A DNA stretch of 64,000 nt from assembly GCA_021775255.1 (NCBI GenBank), contig JAJFIA010000019.1:143878-207877 (forward strand), read 5' to 3'. The translations under genes were made by a program, and so were the position numbers. The DNA comes from Roseovarius sp. Its GTDB lineage: Bacteria; Pseudomonadota; Alphaproteobacteria; Rhodobacterales; Rhodobacteraceae. Of the stretch, positions 18,601-27,435 are shown piece by piece. Within the stretch, counting starts at the first letter, position 1. The number at the start of each line of letters is the position of its first letter. The notes below the pieces were generated by a model. That model saw only the letters and a list, made by a program, of their open reading frames with translations, had not been told where the DNA came from and did no database searches.

Positions 18601-20138
18601 TCGCCCATCGAGGCAATCGTCTCTTTGCCGTCCTCACCCATGGGGGCAAGAATTTGTTCCATCTCTTCAATGGTATAGCCCGCCGCAATCTGGCGTTTGC
18701 GCAGTTCTTCACCGGTGTATATCGGCGCTTCACTGACCACCGCCAGCCTGGCATCCAACTCGTTGATCTTGCCCACCCAATCGCCAAATGGCACAGCCCG
18801 CGCCATTTTGTCCTTGATCTCGGTGTCGTGATACATCTGCCCGCTTTGCATATCCACCGCCAGCATCTGACCGGGGCCAAGCGCCCCTTTTTCAACGATA
18901 TAGGCCTCATCCACCGGTACCATCCCGGCCTCGGATCCGGCAATCACCAGCCCATCACCGGTGACCACATAGCGCATCGGCCTGAGCCCATTGCGGTCCA
19001 GCCCCGCCACAACCCAGCGGCCATCGGTCATCGCCAGGGCGGCCGGGCCATCCCACGGCTCCATCACCGAATTGCAATAGGAATACATATCGCGCCACGC
19101 CTGCGGCAGCTCCTGCGCCTGATTTGACCAGCTTTCCGGCACCAGCATGGTTTTCGCCATCGGGGCCGAGCGCCCGGCCCGCACCAGCACCTCAAACACC
19201 GCATCAAGGGCCGCACTGTCACTTGATCCGCTTGCCACAATCGGCTTGATATCCTCGGCCATCTCGCCAAACGCGCTTGAGGCCATCCTGATCTCGTGGC
19301 TTTTCAGCCAGTTGAGATTGCCCTTGAGCGTATTGATCTCGCCATTATGCGCCAGCATGCGAAACGGCTGCGCCAGCCACCATTGCGGGAAAGTATTGGT
19401 GGAATAGCGCTGATGATAAATCGCGAAGGCCGATTTGAAACGCTCATCCATCAGATCGGGGTAAAAAACCGCCACCTGCTCGGCCAGCATCATGCCCTTG
19501 TAGATGATCGACCGGCACGATAGCGAGGCAATATAAAGCTCGCGGATTCCCGCCGCCGACGCGGCTTTTTCGATCCGCCGCCGGATCACATATAATTCGC
19601 GCTCAAACGCCTCCTCATCGATCCCCTTGGCATTGGAAATCAAAATCTGTTCAATCTCGGGCCGCGTCGCGTTGGCCTTCTCGCCAAGGCATGTCACATC
19701 CACCGGCACATGCCGCCAGCCATAAATCGTGTGCCCCATGCGCAGCACTTCGGTTTCCACAATCGTGCGGCATTTTTCCTGTGCCGCAAAATCCGTGCGC
19801 GGCAAAAACACCTGCCCTACGGCGATCAGTTGATCCTGCCTTGGCTCATGGCCGGTGCGCTGAATCTGATCATAGAAAAACGCCACCGGTATTTGCACAT
19901 GTATCCCCGCGCCATCTCCGGTTTTACCATCCGCATCTACCGCCCCCCGGTGCCACACCGCCTTCAGCGCCTCAATGCCCGCCGCGACCACGCCGCGCGT
20001 GGGCTTGCCATCGGTTGAAACCACCAGACCAACGCCGCAGGATGAATGCTCATCCGCCGCCGAATACATCCCGTTTACCGCCAGCCATTTGCGTTTGGCT
20101 TCTTCGGCTATGGCCCAGTCATTATCAAAAACGGTCAT
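15606..20138 (-). CDS. gltB: Glutamate synthase (NADPH) large subunit
   Basis: A 1510-residue enzyme that, with GltD, converts 2-oxoglutarate and glutamine into two glutamates. After a short propeptide the catalytic cysteine of the class II amidotransferase domain appears in HSSCGVGLVVSTDGK (Cys34). The central and FMN-binding domains follow (EGGEDPAHF, GVGTIAAGVAKAKADVI), then the 3Fe-4S cluster cysteines in CIMVRQCQSNTCPVGVC. The C-terminal GXGXG beta-helix domain ends the protein. Its ATG overlaps the stop of the GFA gene, so translation is coupled to that gene rather than directly to gltD. Confidence 0.99.
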   Translation of the reverse strand: MTVFDNDWAIAEEAKRKWLAVNGMYSAADEHSSCGVGLVVSTDGKPTRGVVAAGIEALKAVWHRGAVDADGKTGDGAGIHVQIPVAFFYDQIQRTGHEPRQDQLIAVGQVFLPRTDFAAQEKCRTIVETEVLRMGHTIYGWRHVPVDVTCLGEKANATRPEIEQILISNAKGIDEEAFERELYVIRRRIEKAASAAGIRELYIASLSCRSIIYKGMMLAEQVAVFYPDLMDERFKSAFAIYHQRYSTNTFPQWWLAQPFRMLAHNGEINTLKGNLNWLKSHEIRMASSAFGEMAEDIKPIVASGSSDSAALDAVFEVLVRAGRSAPMAKTMLVPESWSNQAQELPQAWRDMYSYCNSVMEPWDGPAALAMTDGRWVVAGLDRNGLRPMRYVVTGDGLVIAGSEAGMVPVDEAYIVEKGALGPGQMLAVDMQSGQMYHDTEIKDKMARAVPFGDWVGKINELDARLAVVSEAPIYTGEELRKRQIAAGYTIEEMEQILAPMGEDGKETIASMGDDTPSAVLSKRYRPLSHYFRQNFSQVTNPPIDSLREYRVMSLKTRFGNLKNVLDESGAQTEILVLESPFVGNTQWHELMQHFNADVAEIDCSFERGTGALQAGLTRIRAEAEDAVRSGAGHIALTDQHSGEGRIGMPMILATSAVHSHLTRMGLRTFTSLNVRSAECVDPHYFAVLIGAGATVVNAYLAEDSLADRIGRGLLEGSLTEVVARYRHAIDQGLLKIMSKMGISVISSYRGGLNFEAIGLSRAMCAEFFPGLISRISGIGISGIQAKLEEVHDQAYARGPGILPIGGFYKARQTGESHAWGAQNMHLLQMACNNASFELWKRYSNAMQANPPIHLRDLMAIKPMGAAISVDEVESVTSIRKRFVTPGMSLGALSPEAHKTLNVAMNRIGARSDSGEGGEDPAHFTPEPNGDNPSAKIKQVASGRFGVTAEYLNQCEELEIKVAQGAKPGEGGQLPGMKVTKLIARLRHSTQGVTLISPPPHHDIYSIEDLAQLIYDLKQINPRAKVTVKLVAQSGVGTIAAGVAKAKADVILISGHNGGTGASPATSIKYAGLPWEMGLTEAHQVLSMNKLRDRITLRTDGGLRTGRDIVMAAMMGAEEYGIGTAALIAMGCIMVRQCQSNTCPVGVCTQDEALRGKFTGSADKVVNLITFYAQEVREILASIGARSLDDVIGRADLLTQVSRGSAHLDDLDLNPMLITVDGAAGISYDRLRPRTEVPDTLDAEIVRDAQRFLEDGEKMQLSYAVQNTHRTVGARVSSHIVRNFGMNNGLQHDHLTVKLQGSAGQSLGAFAAPGLKIEVEGDANDYVGKGLSGGTIVVRPAMASNLVAAENTIIGNTVLYGATAGFLFAAGRAGERFGVRNSGAKVVIEGCGSNGCEYMTGGVAVILGPVGANFAAGMTGGMAYLYDPEGATDKLINRETVVTSAVADGYWAAELEYLIKRHAAETGSKKAQEILRYWDQERGNFIMVCPIEMLDKLPHPLAADVEAVPAE

Positions 20139-20581
20139 TGCGTCGCTCCCTCACTTGCATGCAGGTTATTGGCCTCATAATCGGCACGGCTCACACGCAC
20201 ATGATCCCCCGCCAGCGCATAGCCTTGCGGGCAACAATCGGCATAGACCTCGCGGATCAGGGTGGCCCCTCCGGCATTTTCAAACAGGCCGGGGGCCAGC
20301 TCGTAATAGGCCGCTCCAGGGCCTTTGGTATCGCGAAACCAAAGCGCCGAGCCACATCTGTCACACCAGGCGCGCTCGGCAAATTCGGACGATTGAAAGG
20401 TTTTGACCGGGCCGGTTATTGTCACCGCACCTCGCGGCATTTCAATCCCCATCTGAATTGACCCGCTCCACCTTCGGCACATCTCGCAGTGACACGCGGA
20501 AATATCCCCCAACGGCACGTCAACGGTAACGCGAACAGCGCCGCACAGGCATCGCCCTTTGGTTTTTGGTACTGCGTCCAT
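20135..20581 (-). CDS. GFA family (CENP-V/GFA domain) protein
   Basis: The start MDAVPKTKGRCLCGAVRV gives 148 residues; the track's earlier start runs into gltD. Zinc ligands are visible in CLCG, SACHCEMCRRWSG and later WCDRCGSALWF, the normal layout of the glutathione-dependent formaldehyde-activating enzyme-like family. The reaction is unproven for most members. It sits between gltD and gltB, separated from gltD by 43 bp and overlapping gltB by 4 bp, an unusual insertion into the GOGAT operon. A second GFA gene lies at 52966-53343. Confidence 0.88.
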   Translation of the reverse strand: MDAVPKTKGRCLCGAVRVTVDVPLGDISACHCEMCRRWSGSIQMGIEMPRGAVTITGPVKTFQSSEFAERAWCDRCGSALWFRDTKGPGAAYYELAPGLFENAGGATLIREVYADCCPQGYALAGDHVRVSRADYEANNLHASEGATQ

Positions 20582-20624
20582 CACTTTCAATCTTTCATTC
20601 AATGGGTTAGCCCGCCCGGCCTGC

Positions 20625-22058
20625 CTATTCTGCGGCAACCGATTGAGCGGCATTAAGGTAGTCCAAAACCGCCCCGGCACAATCACGGCCATCCCGTATG
20701 GCCCAGACCACCAAAGACGCCCCGCGCACAATATCACCCACCGCAAAAACCCCCGGCATTGATGTCCGCCCGGTGGTAAACTCCGCCTTGACCGTGCCCC
20801 AATGGGTCACTTCCAGATCGTCCTGATCCCAGAGTTCCGGCAGGTTTTCCGGCTCAAATCCCAGCGCCTTGATCACCAGATCGGCAGGTTCATCGGTGAT
20901 AGCCCCTTCAATTTCTTCAGGGCTTTGCCGCCCGCTCGCATCCGGCGCGCCCAGCCGCATTTGTTGCACCTTGACGGTGTTTACCGGATCCCCGGCAAAG
21001 CCTTTCGGCGCGCTAAGCCACTGAAACACAACACCTTCTTCTTCGGCATTGGCAACTTCGCGCTGGCTGCCCGGCATGTTTTCGCGGTCACGGCGATAGA
21101 GGCACTTGACCGATTTCGCCCCCTGCCTGATGGCGGTGCGCACACAATCCATCGCCGTATCGCCGCCGCCCACCACGATCACCCGCTTGCCTTTGGCGCT
21201 CAATTCGCCGCTCTCAATCTCGGGCACCGCGTCACCAAATGAGTGCCGGTTGCTGGCAATCAGATAATCCAGCGCCCGCACAATCCCCTTGGCCCCCGAA
21301 CCCGGCGCTCGCAAGTCCCGCGATTGATACACCCCTGTGGCGATCAACAAGGCATTGTGTTTATTGCGGATTTCCTCAAAACTCACATCCGTACCGACAT
21401 TGCAGTTCAGTTGAAATTCAACCCCGCTCTGCACCAGTTGCCCGACCCGGCGCAGCACAATATCCTTCTCCAGCTTGAAGCCGGGAATGCCATAGGTCAG
21501 CAACCCACCGGCGCGATCATGCCGGTCATAAACCGTCACCTGAACGCCTGCGCGCCTGAGCGCATCCGCCGCCGCCAATCCGCCCGGCCCGGCGCCGATT
21601 ATACCAACAGATTCAATGCGTTCGCGTGCCGGTTCAAAGGCCTCAACCCAGCCGTTATCCCACGCGGTATCGGTGATATATTTCTCAACCGATCCGATTG
21701 TGACCGTCCCGTGGCCGGATTGCTCGATCACGCAATTACCTTCACACAGCCGATCCTGCGGGCAAATCCGGCCACAAATTTCCGGGAATGTGTTGGTGGC
21801 CTGGCTCAGTTCATAGGCCTCGCGCAGCCGCCCTTCCGCCGTCAGCCTGAGCCAATCGGGGATATTGTTATGCAGCGGGCAATGGGTCTGACAATAAGGC
21901 ACCCCGCATTGGCTGCACCGGCTTGCCTGTTCGGCGGCTTTGGCCGCGGCAAACTCGGCATATATCTCGTTGAAATCCGCATTGCGCTGCCCCGCCGCCC
22001 GCTTCTCGGGCATAGTACGCTCAACGCTCACAAATTTCAACATGGGTTGTTTCGCCAC
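20625..22058 (-). CDS. gltD: Glutamate synthase small subunit
   Basis: A 477-residue beta subunit that oxidises NADPH and feeds electrons to GltB through FAD and 4Fe-4S clusters. The N-terminal cluster-binding cysteines are in CSQCGVPYCQTHCPLHNNIPDW and CGRICPQDRLCEGNC, the FAD site is GIIGAGPGGLAAADALR near residue 150, and the NADPH site is VIVVGGGDTAMDC near residue 290. The GTG start has GGAG upstream. It is the first gene of the GOGAT operon (gltD-GFA-gltB); the 221-bp region upstream must hold the promoter, but I see no clear box. Confidence 0.98.
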   Translation of the reverse strand: MAKQPMLKFVSVERTMPEKRAAGQRNADFNEIYAEFAAAKAAEQASRCSQCGVPYCQTHCPLHNNIPDWLRLTAEGRLREAYELSQATNTFPEICGRICPQDRLCEGNCVIEQSGHGTVTIGSVEKYITDTAWDNGWVEAFEPARERIESVGIIGAGPGGLAAADALRRAGVQVTVYDRHDRAGGLLTYGIPGFKLEKDIVLRRVGQLVQSGVEFQLNCNVGTDVSFEEIRNKHNALLIATGVYQSRDLRAPGSGAKGIVRALDYLIASNRHSFGDAVPEIESGELSAKGKRVIVVGGGDTAMDCVRTAIRQGAKSVKCLYRRDRENMPGSQREVANAEEEGVVFQWLSAPKGFAGDPVNTVKVQQMRLGAPDASGRQSPEEIEGAITDEPADLVIKALGFEPENLPELWDQDDLEVTHWGTVKAEFTTGRTSMPGVFAVGDIVRGASLVVWAIRDGRDCAGAVLDYLNAAQSVAAE

Positions 22059-22280
22059 GGGCCATATCTCCGGTTAAATCCTTGCTGATTCTGTCTAAAT
22101 CAAATGGCGCAACAATAAAAGTCATAAGTACTGACATAAAATAAATGAATCAGAGCAGATTATCGCTCTCCCACCACATGTTGGCGAAATATTAACCCCA
22201 GATCGGACCTAAATCAGGCTTTCCCTTTGAATCCAAATGGTTTATAGCTGCTCGGGCAGGCATAAAGCAGGGTCAACCTG

Positions 22281-23084
22281 ATGACGTTATTCCATCTGTT
22301 CATCATCGCCACGGTTCAGGGGCTGACCGAATTCTTGCCGGTTTCCTCCTCGGGGCATCTGATCCTTATTCCCTATGTCGCCACCTGGCCGGATCAGGGG
22401 CAGGTTATAGATGTGGCGGTTCATATCGGCACCCTGCTGGCGGTTGTGATCTATTTCCGGCGCGATGCGCTACCGGCCTTTGCCGGTATCCCGCGTATGC
22501 TGACCGGCCGGATTGATACCCCCGGCGCGCGGCTGGCGTTTTTGCTGATGATTGCCACCATCCCGGTGGTTATCGCAGGGCTGTTGCTGGTGATCACCGA
22601 CATGACCGACATGTTGCGCTCGATCAAGGTGATCGGCTGGACCATGCTGATATTTGGTGTGCTGCTCTATTGGGTGGATCAAAAGGGCGCGACCGACAAA
22701 ACCGAGCGCGACTGGACCCTGCGCCACGCCATTCTCATGGGTCTGTGGCAGGCCGTGGCCCTGATCCCCGGCACCTCGCGTTCGGGCATCACCATCAGCG
22801 CCGGGCGTGCGTTGGGATATGCCCGTCATGACGCCGCCAAGCTATCAATGCTGATGTCGATCCCCACCATCATCGCCAGCGGCACATTGCTGGGGGCAAA
22901 GGCCCTGGTGGATGCGGATTGGGCGGGTTTGCGCAGCGGTGCGATTGCCGTGGTCTTTGCCTTTGCGGCGGCCCTGATCGCCCTCAGCCTGATGATGCGG
23001 TTGTTGCGCAGCATCAGCTTCACACCCTACGTGATTTACCGGGTCATCCTTGGGGTCGTCCTGCTTGTCATCGCCTATAGCTGA
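22281..23084 (+). CDS. uppP: Undecaprenyl-diphosphate phosphatase UppP
   Basis: A 267-residue integral membrane enzyme of the BacA/UppP family that recycles the lipid carrier of peptidoglycan synthesis by removing a phosphate. The two catalytic motifs are present: the glutamate-rich GLTEFLPVSSSGHL near residue 13 and the PGTSRSGITISAG region near residue 162. The hydrophobic profile has about eight segments. It is a single-gene unit, convergent with the GGDEF gene with only five bases between stops. Confidence 0.97.
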   Translation: MTLFHLFIIATVQGLTEFLPVSSSGHLILIPYVATWPDQGQVIDVAVHIGTLLAVVIYFRRDALPAFAGIPRMLTGRIDTPGARLAFLLMIATIPVVIAGLLLVITDMTDMLRSIKVIGWTMLIFGVLLYWVDQKGATDKTERDWTLRHAILMGLWQAVALIPGTSRSGITISAGRALGYARHDAAKLSMLMSIPTIIASGTLLGAKALVDADWAGLRSGAIAVVFAFAAALIALSLMMRLLRSISFTPYVIYRVILGVVLLVIAYS

Positions 23085-23089
23085 AGTGT

Positions 23090-23836
23090 TTATTCAGCCG
23101 CGCCAATAACCGCCATGTCAATATCAAACACCGGATCATAGACACACACCTGATCCCGGCCCTCACGCTTGGCCCGGAATGTGGCCAGATCGGCCCGGTG
23201 CAGTGCCATGTCAATCTGATCAATCGAGGTGACCTCGGCCACCCCAAAGCTCGCCGTGATCTGAATTTCGTCACTATCAACTTTAATCAGTTGCCCCCGG
23301 ACCTTTGAGCAAATCCGCTGTGCTGCCGTGATGGCATCCTTGATATCCGAACGGTTGAGCAAGATCACAAATTCCTCACCGCCAAACCGCGCGACGATAT
23401 CGTCCTTCCGGCAATTTTCCATCAAAGTCCGGGCAAACATCTTCAGGGCTTCATCCCCGGCTTTATGGCCATATTTATCGTTGATGCCCTTGAAATGATC
23501 CACATCGGCAAAGATCAGAGCAATCGGCAGACTGTTTAACCGCTCAAGCCGCTGGTAAAAACTAATTCTGGTGCAGGCCCCGGTCAGCTTGTCATTATTC
23601 ACCGCATATTCCAGCCGCATCGTCAGTTGATGAATGTCAAACATCCTTAGCCCGACAAAATAGGCAATCGGCATGGAAATCATCAAGGATATAAGAGACC
23701 CTGAGAAAATCACCTGACGATACAGATCAAAGGGCAGGATGGAATATTGCAGGCAGGCATTACTGATCAGCGCAATCACCGATATGGAGATTGTGAACAG
23801 CCGCACATCATTGATACTTCTCAGGTTTATCTGCAT
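23090..23836 (-). CDS. Membrane-anchored diguanylate cyclase (GGDEF)
   Basis: Starting at MQINLRSINDV (GGGAAAA upstream) gives 248 residues; the track start is a TTG 17 codons earlier and an ATG at 23854 is also possible. Two hydrophobic segments (residues 13-32 and 40-60) anchor a GGDEF domain with the active loop RFGGEEFVIL near residue 157, which should make c-di-GMP from GTP. The metal-binding ALIFADVDHFKGIND segment is intact. No RxxD inhibitory site is obvious in front of the loop. No sensory domain is present beyond the membrane part. Confidence 0.9.
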   Translation of the reverse strand: MQINLRSINDVRLFTISISVIALISNACLQYSILPFDLYRQVIFSGSLISLMISMPIAYFVGLRMFDIHQLTMRLEYAVNNDKLTGACTRISFYQRLERLNSLPIALIFADVDHFKGINDKYGHKAGDEALKMFARTLMENCRKDDIVARFGGEEFVILLNRSDIKDAITAAQRICSKVRGQLIKVDSDEIQITASFGVAEVTSIDQIDMALHRADLATFRAKREGRDQVCVYDPVFDIDMAVIGAAE

Positions 23837-24219
23837 TTTTCCCGCCCAACACATATGGCCCTGATTGTTTATCAGGGAATATGCCAATGTTTGATCCTAC
23901 TGTTTGCTGCAATTATTTCATAATTTCATGCGCCCCACACATGCGCGAAATGGCTAAATACTCACCTGAAATTGTTAGATCCCGAGTCTTAACGAATCCA
24001 GTATCCTTAGGCTAATTCCGCTTAAAAATCGCTTTGAATTGTATGGGTTTACGCCTAAGTGCAATGGCGTCAGTTTTCGGGTGAAAAATGCAAGCTCCGG
24101 GAATATATAACATTTTCCCACCCGCATTCTCACCTTCATGTGAGGCAGCACCCATTGGGCTGGCAATTCCGGGCTGCATTCCTATTGTTGTCAACAATTC
24201 TGCCAATGAAGGATCCAAT
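23837..24219. other. Divergent intergenic region
   Basis: About 380 bp between the GGDEF gene and the hydrolase-OsmC gene. It is relatively AT-rich and must hold both promoters. The only distinct element is the perfect dyad at 24184-24198. The plus-strand in-frame extension of the hydrolase ORF over the last 130 bp is not thought to be coding. Confidence 0.5.
24184..24198. promoter_or_regulatory. Palindromic operator-like site
   Basis: ATTGTTG-T-CAACAAT is a perfect 15-bp dyad 22 bp before the ATG of the alpha/beta hydrolase-OsmC gene. Its size and sequence resemble MarR-family (including OhrR-type) operators, and OsmC/Ohr proteins are often controlled by such repressors. The regulator itself is not in the window. 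Confidence 0.45.
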
Positions 24220-25455
24220 ATGCCCACCGAACGCCTGACATTTGCCGGCCATTCCGGCGATGAACTTGCAGCCCGTCTCGATTTACCTGCCGGGCCGGTT
24301 CTGGCCACAGCCCTGTTTGCCCATTGCTTTACCTGTTCCAAGGACATCCCCGCCGCGCGGCGCATTGCCGCCCGGCTCAATAATGCGGGCATTGCCGTGT
24401 TGCGGTTTGATTTCACCGGCCTGGGACACTCGGACGGAGAATTTGAGAACACCTCATTCAGCAGCAATATCGCCGATCTGGTGCTGGCCGCCAAGGCGCT
24501 GGCAGCGCGCGATATGGCCCCGGCCTTGCTGATCGGGCATTCCCTGGGCGGTGCCGCCGTGCTGGGGGCCGCGCGCAAAATCAGCTCGGTTCGGGCTATT
24601 GTCACCATCGGCGCGCCCTTTGATCCGGGCCATGTCACCCATAATTTCGGCGATGCCCTGGCATCAATTGAGGCCGATGGCTCGGCCGAGGTCATGCTGG
24701 GCGGGCGGGCCATCCGCATCGGCAAGGAATTCGTCGAGGATGTGCGCGCAGAAAACCTTGAAGGCGAGATCAGGAACCTGCGCCGCGCCCTTCTGGTGCT
24801 GCATGCGCCGGGCGATATGACCGTGGGGATTGAAAACGCAGCCCGGATATTTGCCGCCGCCAAACATCCCAAAAGCTTTGTTACTCTCGATGATGCCGAT
24901 CACCTGATCAGCAAACCCGCCGATGCCGAATATGCCGCCGATGTAATCGCCTCCTGGGCCATGAAATACCTTGATCTGAGGCCCCCCGCGCCCCCGCCCG
25001 GCGCGCCTGAAGGCATTGTCTGTGTTTCCGAGGCGGATCCGGACGGGTATTTGCAGGATATCAATTCCGGCCCCGATCACCATGTGCTTGCGGATGAGCC
25101 GCTGGCCTATGGCGGCACCAACCGGGGCATATCACCCTACGGGTTTTTATCTGCCGGGCTTGGGGCCTGCACCTCAATGACGATCCGCATGTATGCCCGA
25201 CGCAAGGGCTGGCCGCTCGATCATATACATGTGGGGGTCAGCCATGACAAAGTGCATGCCCAGGATGCAAAATCAGGGGCAGGCGACAAGGCAGATACCT
25301 TCACCCGCAAGGTATATCTCACTGGCGATCTTTCGCCAGAGCAACGCGCCAGATTGCTTGAGATTGCCAATAAATGCCCGGTTCACCGCACATTGGAGAA
25401 AAGCGCCAGGGTGATCACTGTTGAAGGGGAGAGCCCCCCTGAAAACCACAGGTAG
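24220..25455 (+). CDS. Bifunctional alpha/beta hydrolase/OsmC family protein
   Basis: The start MPTERLTFAGHSGDE follows AAGGA and gives 411 residues. Residues 1-250 form an alpha/beta hydrolase with nucleophile elbow GHSLGGA near residue 107 and late His in DDADHLISKP. Residues 260-411 form an OsmC domain with LSAGLGACTSMTIRMYA and CPVHRTLEKS, which carry the two peroxidatic cysteines of Ohr/OsmC thiol peroxidases. OsmC domains reduce organic hydroperoxides; the role of the fused hydrolase is not known, but one protein might hydrolyse and reduce oxidised lipids. The fusion is a known architecture, found in many proteobacteria. Confidence 0.92.
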   Translation: MPTERLTFAGHSGDELAARLDLPAGPVLATALFAHCFTCSKDIPAARRIAARLNNAGIAVLRFDFTGLGHSDGEFENTSFSSNIADLVLAAKALAARDMAPALLIGHSLGGAAVLGAARKISSVRAIVTIGAPFDPGHVTHNFGDALASIEADGSAEVMLGGRAIRIGKEFVEDVRAENLEGEIRNLRRALLVLHAPGDMTVGIENAARIFAAAKHPKSFVTLDDADHLISKPADAEYAADVIASWAMKYLDLRPPAPPPGAPEGIVCVSEADPDGYLQDINSGPDHHVLADEPLAYGGTNRGISPYGFLSAGLGACTSMTIRMYARRKGWPLDHIHVGVSHDKVHAQDAKSGAGDKADTFTRKVYLTGDLSPEQRARLLEIANKCPVHRTLEKSARVITVEGESPPENHR

Positions 25456-25479
25456 GCCGGGCTTAAGCCCGGCTTACCC
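25451..25479. terminator. Bidirectional terminator palindrome
   Basis: The 18-bp palindrome GCCGGGCTTAAGCCCGGC (25456-25473), extended by flanking GGTA and TACC, lies in the 30-bp gap between the convergent hydrolase-OsmC and DUF6314 genes. The stem is strong and the TTAA centre would form the loop. Confidence 0.7.
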
Positions 25480-25485
25480 GTCGCC

Positions 25486-25896
25486 TCATTGCCGCGCATA
25501 CCGGCTGATCATGGTATAGTTCTTGGCCGGGCCTGCCACCTGCCAGATCACCTCAAAGCGCGGCCAGGCTGAAAAATCATAGCGCACATCATACATATCC
25601 GGATCACACCAATGTTGTGCCTCGCCGCCCTTTGGCGGTACATGGTGAAAAAACCGGCCATCGGCAAAATCCACCCGCAGGTCATCATGCCAGAAATACC
25701 GCCGTTCGGCTTGTATCGCTGGATGCTCTGCAATGCTCAGCACGCCATGCTCGAAATACTGCATCCCGCCCGGCGCAGGCCGCCATTCTGCCTTGCCTGC
25801 AAACGTGGCAGGCGGGCCGTTTTGATGCGTGATTTGCCGATCCAGCCGCCAAACACCTGCAAAATCGGCTAATTTGCGGGCCTCGTCTATCCTCAT
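25486..25896 (-). CDS. DUF6314 family protein
   Basis: The start MRIDEARKLADFAGVWRL gives 136 residues; the longer track ORF only shadows purB. It has the lipocalin-like pattern of DUF6314: FxGxW near the start (ADFAGVWRL), RYFWHDDLRVDFADGRFF in the middle, and HWCDPDMYDVRY with the C-terminal strand NYTMISRYAR. The function is unknown; a small beta-barrel binding protein is likely. It is divergent from purB with 81 bp between starts. Confidence 0.8.
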   Translation of the reverse strand: MRIDEARKLADFAGVWRLDRQITHQNGPPATFAGKAEWRPAPGGMQYFEHGVLSIAEHPAIQAERRYFWHDDLRVDFADGRFFHHVPPKGGEAQHWCDPDMYDVRYDFSAWPRFEVIWQVAGPAKNYTMISRYARQ

Positions 25897-25977
25897 CCGC
25901 CTGTCCTTGCCTTGCCGCGGCTGCGCGCGCGGTCTAATACCCGCCTCAAAGATACCGATTGACCAAAGGAACACCAC

Positions 25978-27282
25978 ATGATTCCCCGCTATTCCCGCCC
26001 CATCATGACAGCCATCTGGGAGCCCGCGACCAAATTCCGCATCTGGTACGAGATCGAGGCCCATGCCTGTGATGCCATGGCCGATCTCGGTGTCATCCCC
26101 CGCGCCAATGCCGAGGCCGTCTGGAAAGCCAAAGACGTTGAATTCGATACCGCCCGGATTGATGAGATCGAGGCCGTGACCAAACATGATGTCATCGCTT
26201 TCCTTACCCATCTGGCCGAGCATGTGGGCGCCGATGAGGCCCGTTTCGTGCATCAGGGCATGACCTCATCGGATGTGCTGGACACCTGTTTCAATGTGCA
26301 GCTTGTGCGCGCCTCTGATATTCTGATCGACGATATGCAGGCCCTGCTTGAGGCCCTCAAGCGCCGCGCTCATGAGCATAAAATGACCATCCGCATCGGC
26401 CGCAGCCACGGCATTCATGCCGAGCCCACCACCATGGGCCTCACATTCGCGCGGTTTTATGCCGAGATGGACCGCAACCTGAATCGCCTGAAAAAGGCCC
26501 GCATGGAAATTGCCACCGGGGCGATTTCCGGCGCGGTGGGCACTTTCGCCAATATTGATCCGGCGGTGGAAGAGCATGTCTGCAAAAAGCTTTGCCTTGC
26601 GCCTGAGCCGATCAGCACGCAGGTGATCCCGCGCGATCGCCATGCCGCGTTTTTCGCCGCCTTGGGTGTGGTCGCGTCATCAATTGAAAACATCGCGGTT
26701 GAAATCCGCCATATGCAACGCACCGAGGTGCTTGAGGCCGAAGAGTTTTTCTCCAAGGGCCAGAAAGGCTCAAGCGCCATGCCGCATAAACGCAATCCGG
26801 TGCTGAGCGAAAACCTCACCGGCCTGGCGCGGCTGGTGCGCATGGCGGTGGTGCCGGCGATGGAAAACGTGGCGCTCTGGCACGAGCGCGACATCTCGCA
26901 CAGCTCGGTTGAGCGCAATATCGGCCCCGATACCACGATCACCCTTGATTTTGCACTGGCGCGGCTTACCGGGTTGGTGGACAAGCTGGTGATATATCCC
27001 GATAACATGCTGGCAAACATGAATAAATTCCGTGGGCTGGTGATGTCACAACGGGTGCTTCTGGCGCTGACACAGGCGGGTGTCAGCCGCGAGGATGCCT
27101 ATAGGCTGGTGCAGCGCAACGCCATGAAAGTCTGGGAAGAGGGCAAGGATTTCAAAACCGAGCTGCTGGCAGACCCGGATGTTCTGGCCGCGCTCAGCGC
27201 GGGTGAGATCGAAGAGAAGTTTGATCTGGGCTATCACACCAAACATGTGGATACGATTTTCAAACGGGTGTTTGGCGCGTAA
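25978..27282 (+). CDS. purB: Adenylosuccinate lyase
   Basis: A 434-residue cytoplasmic enzyme of the fumarase/aspartase superfamily that removes fumarate from SAICAR and from adenylosuccinate in purine synthesis. The signature loop GSSAMPHKRNPVLSEN near residue 265 contains the catalytic serine, and the general acid/base histidine region GRSHGIHAEPTT near residue 140 is intact. The start MIPRYSRPIM matches the family N-terminus. It appears monocistronic. Confidence 0.97.
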   Translation: MIPRYSRPIMTAIWEPATKFRIWYEIEAHACDAMADLGVIPRANAEAVWKAKDVEFDTARIDEIEAVTKHDVIAFLTHLAEHVGADEARFVHQGMTSSDVLDTCFNVQLVRASDILIDDMQALLEALKRRAHEHKMTIRIGRSHGIHAEPTTMGLTFARFYAEMDRNLNRLKKARMEIATGAISGAVGTFANIDPAVEEHVCKKLCLAPEPISTQVIPRDRHAAFFAALGVVASSIENIAVEIRHMQRTEVLEAEEFFSKGQKGSSAMPHKRNPVLSENLTGLARLVRMAVVPAMENVALWHERDISHSSVERNIGPDTTITLDFALARLTGLVDKLVIYPDNMLANMNKFRGLVMSQRVLLALTQAGVSREDAYRLVQRNAMKVWEEGKDFKTELLADPDVLAALSAGEIEEKFDLGYHTKHVDTIFKRVFGA

Positions 27283-27435
27283 TGGTACATGTCGGCTCTG
27301 AGCGATCACAAATTGTTCAACATTAAATCCTTTTGTGATCAGCCGGACTGAGATATTACCGGAAAAACCCCATTGCTGCCGCGTATTCCAATGGCCGCAC
27401 GACGTAAGATCAAGACCTGTTAAGGACATTTATTA

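Noticed and set aside
18159-19127. Long opposite-strand ORF (322 codons) inside gltB
   Set aside because: High His, Arg and Gln content with no family match; a shadow of the gltB reading frame.
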